Shown in pieces: positions 55,490 through 64,000 of a stretch of DNA of 64,000 nucleotides. Both the position numbers and the translations under genes were made by a program. The stretch comes from Paraglaciecola mesophila KMM 241. Lineage in GTDB: Bacteria; Pseudomonadota; Gammaproteobacteria; Enterobacterales; Alteromonadaceae. How positions within the stretch are numbered: position 1 is the first letter of the stretch; each line of letters begins with the position of its first letter. Below the pieces are notes generated by a model. The model was not told the origin of the DNA, did not search any database, and saw nothing but the letters and a program-made list of their open reading frames with translations. The DNA is taken from the NCBI RefSeq assembly GCF_000315015.1, contig NZ_BAEP01000023.1, forward strand, positions 159,851 through 223,850, in the 5' to 3' direction.

Positions 55490-56323
55490 ATGCTGCAAAT
55501 TGGTAAGTTCAACTCATTAAACGTAATTAAACAGGTACCCTTCGGATTTTACCTTGATGGTGGAGACGATGGTGAGGTTCTGCTCCCCACTAAGTTTGCT
55601 GCCGAAGATTGTAAAATTGGTGATACCTGCCACGTCTTTATTTATCACGATAGCGACAGTCGCTTGATCGCCACCACGCAAACACCTTTGGCTGAGGTAG
55701 ATGAATGCGCCTTCCTAAAGGTGGTGAGTGTAAATAGTGTAGGTGCGTTTTTAGATTGGGGTATCGATAAAGACATTCTGGTGCCCTATAGTGAGCAAGA
55801 CTTCCCGATGGCAGAGGGCGTGTCTTACGTGGTATTCGTGTATTTTGATGATGAAACAGGCAAAGTCGCTGCATCCACGCGTCTACGTGACTTCTTATTT
55901 GAAGAAGGCCAGAACTTTGCGCCTAAGCAAGAAGTCGATTTATTGATTTGCGGTCGCACCGATATGGGATACAAAGCGGTGATAAATGGCAGTCACTTAG
56001 GTTTGATATTCAAAGATGAAGTGTTTAAACCTTTGCGTATGGGTGAGCGCACGACAGGCTTTATTAAACGTATCCGTGAAGACAATAAAATTGATCTGTG
56101 TTTTCAGTTTCACGATGATGGCGCACGCAAAGATTTAGCAGAACAAATTATTGACGACCTCGAGGCCCATGGCGGTATTTCAACCTTGACGGATAAAAGC
56201 TCAGCGCAAGAAATATCAAAACGCTTCAATGTCAGTAAAAATGTATACAAGAAGGCGCTAGGCGCTTTATACAAGCAAAAACGCATATTGCTTGATAAGA
56301 GCAAAATCACCCTAATAAAATAG
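55490..56323 (+). CDS. CvfB/YitL-type S1 RNA-binding protein
   Basis: 277 residues from ATG 55490; earlier in-frame ATG 55427 has no ribosome-binding site. Several S1-like OB folds (F-L-K-V-V-S-V-N-S-V-G-A-F-L-D-W-G, M-G-Y-K-A-V-I-N-G-S) precede a C-terminal winged helix (S-A-Q-E-I-S-K-R-F-N-V-S-K). This arrangement is that of the CvfB/YitL family, a virulence-associated RNA-binding protein in Staphylococcus. The precise role in this organism is not known. Confidence 0.85.
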   Translation: MLQIGKFNSLNVIKQVPFGFYLDGGDDGEVLLPTKFAAEDCKIGDTCHVFIYHDSDSRLIATTQTPLAEVDECAFLKVVSVNSVGAFLDWGIDKDILVPYSEQDFPMAEGVSYVVFVYFDDETGKVAASTRLRDFLFEEGQNFAPKQEVDLLICGRTDMGYKAVINGSHLGLIFKDEVFKPLRMGERTTGFIKRIREDNKIDLCFQFHDDGARKDLAEQIIDDLEAHGGISTLTDKSSAQEISKRFNVSKNVYKKALGALYKQKRILLDKSKITLIK

Positions 56324-56358
56324 ATTATAAGCAGTATTTATTTGCAGTGGAGTAAAAA

Positions 56359-56754
56359 ATGAAAGCGACCGTTAGTTGGCAGTCAGATATGAAATTCGTT
56401 GGTGAAACTGACACAGGAAAAACCATCGAAATGGACGGTGATGGCAGCCAGACTAGCCCTATGGAAGCGGTATTATTGGCCGTTGGCGCGTGCTCATCCA
56501 TTGATGTAGTGGAAATTCTTAAAAAATCACGTCAAGGGATTACCGGCTGCGAATGCCAACTCGATGCTCAGCGTGCAGATGAAGCCCCAAGAGTGTTTAC
56601 TGAGATTCATGCCCATTATGTTGTCAGTGGCGAAAACCTAAGTGAGAAGCACATTCAACGAGCCGTTCAGCTATCAGCTGAAAAATACTGCTCAGTCATG
56701 TTGATGTTAGAAGGAAAAGTTAAGATCACGACCAGTTTTAGTATACAGCCCTAG
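56359..56754 (+). CDS. OsmC family protein
   Basis: 131 residues. The two cysteines of the thiol-peroxidase family are at Cys45 (V-G-A-C-S-S-I-D-V) and Cys111 (E-K-Y-C-S-V-M-L). The length and the E-V-V-E-I-L-K-K-S-R-Q-G region resemble the YhfA subgroup. It probably detoxifies organic hydroperoxides. GGAG is close upstream of ATG 56359, and the gene is followed by a strong terminator. Confidence 0.88.
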   Translation: MKATVSWQSDMKFVGETDTGKTIEMDGDGSQTSPMEAVLLAVGACSSIDVVEILKKSRQGITGCECQLDAQRADEAPRVFTEIHAHYVVSGENLSEKHIQRAVQLSAEKYCSVMLMLEGKVKITTSFSIQP

Positions 56755-56776
56755 TTAAAAATCCGAGTACCGTAAA

Positions 56777-56807
56777 CGAGTTGAACAAGGTCGCTATGTT
56801 CAACTCG
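56777..56807. terminator. Intergenic hairpin terminator
   Basis: A perfect 11-bp stem CGAGTTGAACA / TGTTCAACTCG with a 9-base loop lies between the convergent osmC and PLP-enzyme genes. T-runs are weak. Confidence 0.6.
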
Positions 56808-56846
56808 TCATTTATTCATCTCACCAATAAAGTCAGCTAAGACGAT

Positions 56847-58088
56847 TTACACCAGTGCGGCAAAGGCTTGTTCGAAGTCCGCAACGATATCGTCTACGTC
56901 TTCAATACCAATCGAAAAACGCAGCATATTATCATTAATACCCATATCGGCTCTTTGCTCGGCAGTGTTTTCAAAGTAAATAGTCTGGGCGACGGGTAAA
57001 CCTAATGTACGGGTGTCCCCTAAATGTGTCGCGCACAACACTAACTTAAGCTCATTTAAAAATGCGAGCGGGTCGATATGTTCAACTAGATCGATACTGA
57101 CTATTCCCCCATAACCTGTGAATAGTTCTCGCGCTATATAATGTTGTGGGTGGTCTGCTATACCTGGATAGTAAACGTGTTGAACATGTTCATGACCATG
57201 TAAGTAGGTCGCCAGACGCAGCGCATTCTGGCAAATTCTCTCCACCCTCAAAGCCAGCGTTTCAAGACCTATGGATATGCTGTGGGCCGCATCAGGAGAC
57301 AAGGTTGCCCCCATGTCTCTAAGTCCGCGTTTCTTAATTTGCGTGAGTCCCCATTGCTGGGTATCCGCGGTGCGGTAAATAGGCAATATGTTGTTGAATC
57401 CGCTCCAGTCAAATAAACCAGTGTCAACAACGACACCGCCAAGCACATTACCGTGACCTGATACATACTTAGTTAATGAAGCGATAGTCAGTGAAGCCTT
57501 GACGCTTTTGGGATCGAAAATATTGGCAGGCGTCATAGTGTTATCAACGATAAACAGCAATTTTTGTTCGTTACATAACTGGCCTATGGCACTTAAATCA
57601 GATACTTGGGTGGCAGGGTTAGCTATGGTTTCGGCATACACTAATTTGGTATTTGGAGTTATAGCTGCAATCACGTTTTGCACATCCGTTGCGTCAACGA
57701 AGCTTATCTCTATACCGAATCCTTGCAATGTGCTGGCAAGGCTGCTGGTATTGCCAAACAAAAATTGGCTCATAATGATGTGGTCGCCAGCGCGAAGCAA
57801 ACTCAAAAACGTTGCACTGATGGCTGCCATTCCCGTTGAGAAGGTAATGGCACCCACGCCACCTTCTAGTTCATTAAGAATATTTTGTAATGACACACTT
57901 GATGCAGAAGAGGAGCGTGAGTATACGTGACCTGCTGCTTTGCCTTGAAATACATCGACTAGGTCTTGTGCGTTATCAAATGCAAACAAAACGGAATTAT
58001 TTGTTGCTTGATGCACCGCTCCGTTTTGCGGTTTATTAATCACTCTATCTGCGTGTACTAAACGGGTGGTAAAACCTTTGTCTTTCAA
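56847..58088 (-). CDS. Cystathionine gamma-synthase family PLP enzyme
   Basis: A 413-residue trans-sulfuration-type PLP enzyme. It has the Y-S-R family start near residue 56, F-S-T-G-M-A-A-I-S, V-D-N-T and the PLP lysine in S-L-T-K-Y-V-S-G-H. MetB, MetY and methionine gamma-lyase belong to the same family, and the exact reaction cannot be read from sequence. Its start overlaps the end of the upstream acyltransferase gene by four bases. Confidence 0.85.
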   Translation of the reverse strand: MKDKGFTTRLVHADRVINKPQNGAVHQATNNSVLFAFDNAQDLVDVFQGKAAGHVYSRSSSASSVSLQNILNELEGGVGAITFSTGMAAISATFLSLLRAGDHIIMSQFLFGNTSSLASTLQGFGIEISFVDATDVQNVIAAITPNTKLVYAETIANPATQVSDLSAIGQLCNEQKLLFIVDNTMTPANIFDPKSVKASLTIASLTKYVSGHGNVLGGVVVDTGLFDWSGFNNILPIYRTADTQQWGLTQIKKRGLRDMGATLSPDAAHSISIGLETLALRVERICQNALRLATYLHGHEHVQHVYYPGIADHPQHYIARELFTGYGGIVSIDLVEHIDPLAFLNELKLVLCATHLGDTRTLGLPVAQTIYFENTAEQRADMGINDNMLRFSIGIEDVDDIVADFEQAFAALV

Positions 58089-58717
58089 TCTTTGTCTCCG
58101 CTTGGGGGCGTTAAGTTGGTCGCTACTTTATCAGGAAATTTAGCATGCACAGTGTGATAATGCTGATAAATGCGCTGTAGTTCTAATGGTATATTTTCAC
58201 TTATTGTTAGCACAGGACCTAATTCAATTCGCTTTTTCTTATAATCAAATGCGACTAAGAACACGGGCATGTCAGCGTTATAAGCGATATGTAAAAAGCC
58301 TGTTTTCCAATTTTCGCGTTTACCGCGTGTACCTTCAGGGGCGAGGCACAGAATCATTTTATCCGCTTGGCGAGCTTTCTCCGACATTTGCTCTACCATG
58401 CCATGCGCTTTTTGGCGTTTTATAGGTAGCCCACCCCAACGACTGAGTAACACCGAAAATGGTGGAATAAATAAGCTGCTTTTCGCAAAGAAGGTAATTT
58501 TAAGCTTTAGCGTAAACGCGACGGCTATACCAATGACGAAATCCCAGTTCGAAGTATGTGGAGCCACGGCGATTATCATCTTTTTATGTTTGGGAAATTT
58601 ACCACTAAATTGCCAACCCATGAGTTTAAGCGTTGCTCTACCTAACCAACAACTAAAGGCGTTACCAACGCGCGGTAAATCCTCACTCAAGTCAGGAGTA
58701 TTTAATTTGCTAGCCAT
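58085..58717 (-). CDS. PlsC-like 1-acyl-glycerol-phosphate acyltransferase
   Basis: 210 residues with the glycerolipid acyltransferase motifs H-T-S-N-W-D (HX4D) and P-E-G-T-R-G, and an N-terminal hydrophobic stretch. It is shorter than E. coli PlsC and resembles the YihG/lysophospholipid acyltransferase group. It is coupled to the following PLP enzyme gene by an ATGA overlap, an odd partner. Substrate uncertain. Confidence 0.83.
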   Translation of the reverse strand: MASKLNTPDLSEDLPRVGNAFSCWLGRATLKLMGWQFSGKFPKHKKMIIAVAPHTSNWDFVIGIAVAFTLKLKITFFAKSSLFIPPFSVLLSRWGGLPIKRQKAHGMVEQMSEKARQADKMILCLAPEGTRGKRENWKTGFLHIAYNADMPVFLVAFDYKKKRIELGPVLTISENIPLELQRIYQHYHTVHAKFPDKVATNLTPPSGDKD

Positions 58718-58842
58718 TTCTTTCTTAGCTGTACCACTTTACACTAGATGAATGATCCGTCATGTCATCGGCATTGTCGAGTGCCAATCCAACTTATGCA
58801 CTCCAGCGGCTCCAATATATAATAAAAAAGGAATATAGAATT

Positions 58843-60099
58843 TTGAGATATATGTTTTTCGCGCTGGCCCTATACAGCGCAATGGGCTTTGCTCAGCAGA
58901 CGGCGCAAAATCTTTTTAGCCATTACCAAAGTGCACTATATCAAATTCGAATTATTGAATTGGGTTCAGGTAACAAGTCTTCAATTGGCTCTGGGTTTCA
59001 AATAAATGACTCAGGTGTACTGGTAACGAATTATCACGTTGTCTCTGAATTCGTTTATTTTCCTGAAAAATATCGTATTGAGTATCTCGCTGCTGATGGC
59101 TCGGTTGGTGATTTGTCGCTGGTCAACATTGATGTAGTTAATGATCTTGCGTTAGTGCAGGTCAAAAGTGGCAGTAATAGCGCTGATTTCTTCTCACTAT
59201 CTTCTTCACTACCTGAGCAGGGTAGCAGCATATATTCACTTGGGAATCCACATGACTTAGGCATGATTGTGGTACCAGGTACCTTTAACGGTGTTAAAAA
59301 GAACAGTTTCTATCAGCGTATTCATTTCACTGGCTCAATTAACCCGGGCATGAGCGGCGGCCCAGTTGTTAACCCTGAAGGTCTAGTTGTTGGTGTTAAT
59401 GTCGCAACCGCGGGTAATCAGATCGGCTTTCTAGTGCCCTTAACTAAAATCCATGCATTAATTGGCACAAAAAATTTCACCCCATTAGCGCCAGAAGATT
59501 ACAAGAAGGTTATTGCCTCCCAGCTAATGGTAAATCAACAACGTTTGTTTGAACGTCTTGAGCAAGGGGTATGGAAATCGAATGAATTAGGCGGCGCGAA
59601 AATACCCACCCTAGAAGGAGCATTGCTTTCTTGTTGGGGAGATTCAAATAGTGCTGATCAAGAAGCGTTATATTTGTCAGTAGAAAATAGATGTAGTTTA
59701 GATGAAGAAATATTCCTTCATGGCGGTCTACGTACTGGCGGTATAGAAATAGAGTTTGAATGGCTTGAGAGTGGTGAATTTGGCGCGCACCGTTTTTATG
59801 ACTTCTTTAGTGGCAGTATTTCAGGTGCTGGTGCAGGTAATCAGGCCGGCAAGAATGACGTGAGCAACTATCAATGCAAACAAGATATTGTAGCCAATAC
59901 CCACGATGTCAAAACCAAAAGTATTTTATGTTTGAGAGCATATAAAGAGTTCGCACATTTATACGATGTTTTATATATAGGAGCCACATTGAACCACGAG
60001 TCTCAAGGGTTGATAAGCCACTTTACCTTAGCAGGGGTGAGTCAGGAATCAGCTATGCGATTTACCAAACAATTCGTGGGAGCAATAGCATGGCAATAG
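58843..60099 (+). CDS. Secreted trypsin-like serine protease
   Basis: 418 residues from TTG 58843 (AAGGA ten bases upstream); ATG 58852 is possible but has only weak GAGAT. A short signal peptide is followed by a chymotrypsin-like protease with His65 (T-N-Y-H-V-V), Asp101 (V-N-D-L-A-L-V) and Ser171 (G-M-S-G-G-P-V), as in the HtrA/Deg type without a PDZ domain. The C-terminal ~190 residues are unlike known domains. It overlaps the next, FHA-domain gene by ten bases, so the two act together. Confidence 0.85.
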   Translation: MRYMFFALALYSAMGFAQQTAQNLFSHYQSALYQIRIIELGSGNKSSIGSGFQINDSGVLVTNYHVVSEFVYFPEKYRIEYLAADGSVGDLSLVNIDVVNDLALVQVKSGSNSADFFSLSSSLPEQGSSIYSLGNPHDLGMIVVPGTFNGVKKNSFYQRIHFTGSINPGMSGGPVVNPEGLVVGVNVATAGNQIGFLVPLTKIHALIGTKNFTPLAPEDYKKVIASQLMVNQQRLFERLEQGVWKSNELGGAKIPTLEGALLSCWGDSNSADQEALYLSVENRCSLDEEIFLHGGLRTGGIEIEFEWLESGEFGAHRFYDFFSGSISGAGAGNQAGKNDVSNYQCKQDIVANTHDVKTKSILCLRAYKEFAHLYDVLYIGATLNHESQGLISHFTLAGVSQESAMRFTKQFVGAIAWQ

Positions 60100-61076
60100 T
60101 GCTTGAGTTGCTTTCACGTAAAGACCAAACATTAAAATACTTTAAATTTAACAAGCCTGAGATTTTGGTTGGCCGTGATCATCATTGTGATTTGCGTTTG
60201 GAAGACCCCTATATCAGTGCTGAGCATGTTCGCATAACCCAAGACAGCCAAGACCATTCTATTTTTTTTGAAGATTGCCAAACAATAAACGGCACGTTGG
60301 TAAATAAGCAATCAATGGCGAGCGGCAAACTGCACGGTAACGATATTTTAAAGCTTGGTCGAACACGTCTAAAAGTCGTCAATACAAACCAGCCAGTGTC
60401 AGCCGCTTTACCATTAAGCCAGTTAGAAGAGAGTTTGAATTGGCTGTCTAGCAGTGCAGTGGCGATTTTACTTACGTTAGCCTATTTAGTGTTGTCCATG
60501 GTGTTTGGGTTCACCAATAGCGTTGAAGCCTACAATGTATTTGACATGTTACCTAAAGAAATGGGGCAAATGGCGTTGTTAAGTGCTTGGCCTATCGTCT
60601 TCGCTGTAATGGGCAAAGTTTTTAACAAAGAAAGCAGGGTAGTAAGCCAGTTTTCTATACTCTGGCTTACATTGTTTATATTTTACGGCTTATATTTGTT
60701 AGGGAAATTACTTTCTTTCAACTTTAATGCACCTGAAGCATTGGTATGGGTTGAACTTATCGTGTATTCACTGGTGTTGTTTGGTTTTATTTGGTTATCC
60801 ATGTTTTTTGCTTTTCACCAAACCAATAAACGGCGCAATATTGTGGGTTCAATGATGACCTTAGTGATAGTAGTACCAGTCGTTAGTATAGGCATGTTGG
60901 GTAGCAGTGACTTTAGCGCTAAGCCTGATTACAACAGTATCTTGTTACCACCTATCTATCAGCTGCGCCCAGCATCAGACGTAACTACATTCGTTGAAAA
61001 TTCACGGACCTTATTTATGGAACTTGATGAGCGTATTGAACGCGAAGGCCTCGCTGAACAAAGCGCCGATGATTAG
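60090..61076 (+). CDS. FHA-domain membrane protein
   Basis: 328 residues. A forkhead-associated domain (1-105) has the phosphothreonine-binding G-R (28-29), S-x-x-H (43-46) and N-G-T-L-V-N. Five membrane spans follow (about 122-140, 158-175, 183-205, 215-236 and 246-262). The FHA part is presumably cytoplasmic and would recognise a phosphorylated partner, although no Ser/Thr kinase is seen nearby. The gene is fused in expression to the upstream protease (10-base overlap). Confidence 0.88.
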   Translation: MAIVLELLSRKDQTLKYFKFNKPEILVGRDHHCDLRLEDPYISAEHVRITQDSQDHSIFFEDCQTINGTLVNKQSMASGKLHGNDILKLGRTRLKVVNTNQPVSAALPLSQLEESLNWLSSSAVAILLTLAYLVLSMVFGFTNSVEAYNVFDMLPKEMGQMALLSAWPIVFAVMGKVFNKESRVVSQFSILWLTLFIFYGLYLLGKLLSFNFNAPEALVWVELIVYSLVLFGFIWLSMFFAFHQTNKRRNIVGSMMTLVIVVPVVSIGMLGSSDFSAKPDYNSILLPPIYQLRPASDVTTFVENSRTLFMELDERIEREGLAEQSADD

Positions 61077-61101
61077 CGCATTAAACAAGTAGTATATTTT
61101 T

Positions 61102-61869
61102 ATGTGTATTTTATTTATTGCTGTAAATCAGCACCCTGATTATCCTCTTATTGTTGCTGCGAATCGGGATGAGTTCTTTGAGCGACCTACAAGCGAGTCG
61201 TGTTTTTGGGAAGAGCAGCCGAACATTCTCGCTGGAAAAGATCTGCGTGCTGGTGGCACTTGGATGGGAATTAATACCCAAGGTAAACTTGCAGCACTAA
61301 CCAATATTCGCGATCCCAAACGTAATCTAGCTAATGCAGTAAGTAGGGGGGAATTGGTTAGTCAGTATCTGCAACATTCCCCTAAAAGCAGCGCGTACCT
61401 TTCCAAGATGTTAGCGGATGCCGAGAACTATAATGGCTTTAATTTATTATATGGTGATTGGAATAACTTAAATGTATTTAACAATCATACGCTTCAATCT
61501 GAGAAGTTAACAACAGGGGTTTATGGCTTATCCAACGCAAAGTTAAACACTCCTTGGCCGAAAACATTACAAGGCATGGCTCAGTTAACCGAGTATTGCC
61601 AAAACTCTCGTACGTTAGAAGTTGAAAGCTTATTTGTTTTACTCAAAAATCAGACTAAAGCTCAGGATGATATATTGCCTCAAACCGGTGTGCCTATCGA
61701 GTGGGAGCGTAAGTTATCATCGATTTTTATACAAAGCCCAGAGTATGGCACTCGCTCATCCACGCTGCTTTTAGTGGATAATCAGCAGCATGTATCATGG
61801 CAAGAGCGAACCTTTAATAGTGAGGCGCAATGTATTGCTGAAAATAGCTATCATTTCGATATAAATTAG
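61102..61869 (+). CDS. NRDE family (TANGO2-like) protein
   Basis: A 255-residue protein with the family signature A-A-N-R-D-E-F-F near the start and Cys2 after the Met (M-C-I-L-F-I-A-V-N), the layout of Ntn-hydrolase-like TANGO2/NRDE proteins. The role in bacteria is poorly known. It stands 25 bases after the FHA gene and could be the last gene of that unit. Confidence 0.88.
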   Translation: MCILFIAVNQHPDYPLIVAANRDEFFERPTSESCFWEEQPNILAGKDLRAGGTWMGINTQGKLAALTNIRDPKRNLANAVSRGELVSQYLQHSPKSSAYLSKMLADAENYNGFNLLYGDWNNLNVFNNHTLQSEKLTTGVYGLSNAKLNTPWPKTLQGMAQLTEYCQNSRTLEVESLFVLLKNQTKAQDDILPQTGVPIEWERKLSSIFIQSPEYGTRSSTLLLVDNQQHVSWQERTFNSEAQCIAENSYHFDIN

Positions 61870-61952
61870 CAGTATTTTAAGTTCGAAAAATCATCAGTCG
61901 GTGGCATAATGTCTGCCGTTTAGCCTATTCACCATAAATTCAGAGGAACATC

Positions 61953-63143
61953 ATGTTTGAAGTATTGCCCCACTTACCCGCCGATCCTATTTTGGGATTA
62001 TCAACTGCATATAAAGCGGACCCTAATCCACTGAAAATTGACTTGGGCGTAGGCGTTTATAAAGACGAGCAAGGGCATACACCTATTTTATCTTCTGTAG
62101 CCAAGGCTCAGCAGATATTACTGGCCAAAGAAGACTCTAAAACCTATATCACACCTCAAGGTGTACCAGGGTATATCGACGGTATGCTGCAATTGTTACT
62201 AGGCAAAGGTAGCAAGGTGATGCTTGAAGATCGCGTAGCAGCGGTTCAAGCGCCTGGTGGTTGTGGCGCACTGCGTATTCTGGCTGAGCTCATCAAACGC
62301 TGTGACAGTGAACTCACTGTTTGGGTAAGCGATCCAACTTGGGCAAACCATATTCCGCTCATTGGTAATGCTGGCCTTAAAATTGAAACTTACCCCTACT
62401 TCAATAAAGCCGATGCGAGCATCAATTTTGACGGCATGGTCGAAACATTAGCGCAAGTGAAATCAGGTGATGTAGTGTTGCTACATGGATGCTGTCACAA
62501 CCCAACGGGTGCCGACTTAACACCAGAGCAATGGAAAACAGTATTAGAGCTCGCACAAAAAACCGGTTTTATTCCATTTGTAGATGTTGCCTATCAGGGA
62601 TTCGGCGATGGTCTTGAGCAAGACGCTTACGGACTTCGTTTACTGGTTGAAAATTTACCAGAAGTGATAATCGCCGCTTCATGTTCTAAAAACTTCGGCT
62701 TATATAGAGAGCGTGTAGGTTTAGCCGCAATGATTACCGCCAATACGCAAACGCGTAAAGCGATTCAAACTCAGATTCAGTCAATTGCTCGTGGTATATA
62801 CTCTATGCCACCTTCATATGGTGGTGCATTAGTTGATATCATATTGAGCGACGAATCATTGCGCACAGAATGGCAAGCGGAAGTAGAAGCAATGCGCACG
62901 CGAATGAAAACATTACGCGGCCTATTGGTAGACAAGCTCACAGATAAAGGTGCCCAGAGAGACTTTAGTTTTGTGAAGCAACAAAAAGGTATGTTCTCTT
63001 ATTTATGTATTACTCCTGAGCAAGTTCAAGAGATGCGTAATAAACATAGTGTTTACTTCGTTGATTCAAGTCGAGTGAATATTGCAGGCATTAGTAAAGG
63101 TAACGTTGACGCATTAGCGACTGCATTAGTATCAGTACTGTAA
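61953..63143 (+). CDS. tyrB: Aromatic amino acid aminotransferase
   Basis: A 396-residue class I PLP aminotransferase of AspC/TyrB type: M-F-E-V-L-P-H-L-P-A-D-P-I-L-G-L start, H-G-C-C-H-N-P-T-G, the PLP lysine in S-C-S-K-N-F-G-L-Y, and a C-terminal Arg (S-S-R-V-N-I-A-G). Aspartate and aromatic substrates cannot be separated from sequence alone, so tyrB versus aspC is a judgement. GAGG lies upstream of the start. Confidence 0.9.
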   Translation: MFEVLPHLPADPILGLSTAYKADPNPLKIDLGVGVYKDEQGHTPILSSVAKAQQILLAKEDSKTYITPQGVPGYIDGMLQLLLGKGSKVMLEDRVAAVQAPGGCGALRILAELIKRCDSELTVWVSDPTWANHIPLIGNAGLKIETYPYFNKADASINFDGMVETLAQVKSGDVVLLHGCCHNPTGADLTPEQWKTVLELAQKTGFIPFVDVAYQGFGDGLEQDAYGLRLLVENLPEVIIAASCSKNFGLYRERVGLAAMITANTQTRKAIQTQIQSIARGIYSMPPSYGGALVDIILSDESLRTEWQAEVEAMRTRMKTLRGLLVDKLTDKGAQRDFSFVKQQKGMFSYLCITPEQVQEMRNKHSVYFVDSSRVNIAGISKGNVDALATALVSVL

Positions 63144-63171
63144 TTATTGATAGTCAGTAACGTTCAAACAC

Positions 63172-63202
63172 AAAAAAGCCGATGCATTGCATCGGCTTTT
63201 TT
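63172..63202. terminator. Bidirectional terminator
   Basis: GCCGATGCA / TGCATCGGC, a 9-bp perfect stem flanked by an A6 on the left and a T6 on the right, lies between the convergent aminotransferase and RRM genes. Confidence 0.9.
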
Positions 63203-63227
63203 ATTATTTACATACTATAGCAGTGGC

Positions 63228-63683
63228 TTACTCTTCAACTTTGTCTTTAGCCATGCGTACTTTCAACGTTCTTTCTTGAAACTCAGAGTCATTCAAGTTT
63301 TGAATCGCTTTCTCAGCGCCGGCGGCGGTCATCTCAACAAAGCCATACCCCTTGCGTTTACCTGTGCGGCGATCTTTCATCAAACGAACGGAGTGAACCT
63401 GTCCTTGCAATTCAAAATGTTGTTGGACAGCTTGTTCATTTGCACGATAAGGCAAGTTGCCAACATATAGTGTTTTACTATTTTCTTCATCGGCCTGTTG
63501 TGCAACAGAAGAAGTACCAGAAAATTGACTACCAATGATGGGGACGAGAATACCGCCAAGCAATAAACCAATAGCTAGCGCGAGGCTAGGATCAAGGTTA
63601 GCCGCTATAACAGGTACTAGTAAATAGCCTGCAACAGCAAGAACGACGGAAAGAATTATATTTATTATAGTGGGTGAGTTCAT
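63228..63683 (-). CDS. RRM RNA-binding protein with N-terminal membrane anchor
   Basis: 151 residues. Two hydrophobic segments (about 7-27 and 33-51) precede one RNA-recognition motif with RNP2 L-Y-V-G-N-L-P (about 72-78) and RNP1 K-G-Y-G-F-V-E-M. This architecture (membrane hairpin plus RRM) is seen in cyanobacterial-like and marine gammaproteobacterial RNA-binding proteins. It probably binds RNA near the membrane. Confidence 0.85.
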   Translation of the reverse strand: MNSPTIINIILSVVLAVAGYLLVPVIAANLDPSLALAIGLLLGGILVPIIGSQFSGTSSVAQQADEENSKTLYVGNLPYRANEQAVQQHFELQGQVHSVRLMKDRRTGKRKGYGFVEMTAAGAEKAIQNLNDSEFQERTLKVRMAKDKVEE

Positions 63684-64000
63684 GTATCTACCTAAAAGAT
63701 TATGTGTTTGTAAGAATATAAGGCTTAGCTATGTTAACCATTTATTACAAATTCGCCAACTAATAAGCCTTTACATTTATCTATATAGAGGTAAATACCA
63801 GCATTTAGCCCTAAAGTTAGTCAGTTCGTTTGTTAAATCAGCAGTTGAACTCTTTTTTTAAATAAAGGGTTGCGCTCTAAGATTGGATCTCTATAATGCG
63901 CCTCTCGCTTCGGGACAGCCGCTAAAACAGCTGCACTGACACTGGTTTTAACCAGGTGATTTAAGACTTTTTTAAAGCCTTTAATCAGCGTGATGCAAGA
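63684..64000. other. Upstream region of a stable-RNA operon
   Basis: No protein gene. It contains the rrn-like promoter at 63870-63897 and the beginning of the transcribed leader, which holds a hairpin with ACACTGGTTTT / AACCAGGTG-type arms near 63,938-63,958. Confidence 0.5.
63870..63897 (+). promoter_or_regulatory. rRNA (P1)-type promoter
   Basis: TTGCGC, a 16-base spacer and TATAAT are followed by GCGCC, the GC-rich discriminator typical of stringently controlled stable-RNA promoters. A 16S gene probably lies just beyond the right edge; a tRNA operon is also possible. Confidence 0.6.

Noticed and set aside
1..64000. CRISPR arrays, tRNA genes and insertion sequences
   Set aside because: Scanning found no regularly spaced direct repeats, no tRNA-like cloverleaf with an anticodon arm, and no transposase gene with terminal inverted repeats.

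Overview
The window reads as chromosome from a marine gammaproteobacterium of the Alteromonadales (Paraglaciecola/Glaciecola/Alteromonas type). This is inferred from moderately AT-rich DNA and from gene sets typical of that order: cysJIH, a FabR/desaturase pair, cmoAB, a LuxR-type response regulator beside a DUF5610 protein, dusA and a TIGR03899 gene. No 16S sequence is present, although a strong stable-RNA (probably rrn) promoter appears at the right edge.

Positions 1 to about 27,200 form an accessory genomic island ending at the 5' end of dusA, with two tandem tyrosine recombinases (24,842-27,182) next to it. From left to right it carries: a truncated lipoprotein hydrolase; a cluster of small proteins including two PrtN (pyocin activator)-like regulators; a PD-(D/E)xK nuclease-like protein; a replication-relaxation-like protein; a hairpin-dense non-coding element (7,440-7,910); a type I restriction-modification locus hsdR-hsdM-hsdS whose hsdR is frameshifted at an A6 tract; a defence-associated reverse transcriptase of the RT-nitrilase type with its partner (DRT type 1); an XRE regulator/membrane protein pair; and an SOS module (LexA box, umuD, umuC, and a divergent remnant of an SRAP/YedK gene).

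Positions 27,300-64,000 look like core chromosome: dusA; a five-gene leftward operon (carrier protein, SDR, adenylating enzyme, hexapeptide acyltransferase, acyltransferase-3) that resembles surface acylation machinery; a phage-shock cluster with a sigma54-type promoter; a PCu(A)C copper chaperone with two envelope proteins; cysJIH for sulfite and PAPS reduction; a REC-DUF3369-GGDEF-EAL protein; a UDG-family gene whose reading frame suggests an unusual start; a desaturase/FabR pair with its operator; trmA; cmoAB; alr and a D-amino-acid transaminase; a CvfB-like protein, OsmC, a cystathionine-gamma-synthase-family enzyme, a PlsC-like acyltransferase, a serine protease/FHA pair, an NRDE protein, an aromatic aminotransferase and an RRM protein.

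The least explained object is the 7.4-7.9 kb structured element. It has about a dozen perfect short hairpins, and on the minus strand most of their loops are G-N-A or G-N-N-A. I propose it as a large structured RNA (or single-stranded DNA recognition element) belonging to the island.
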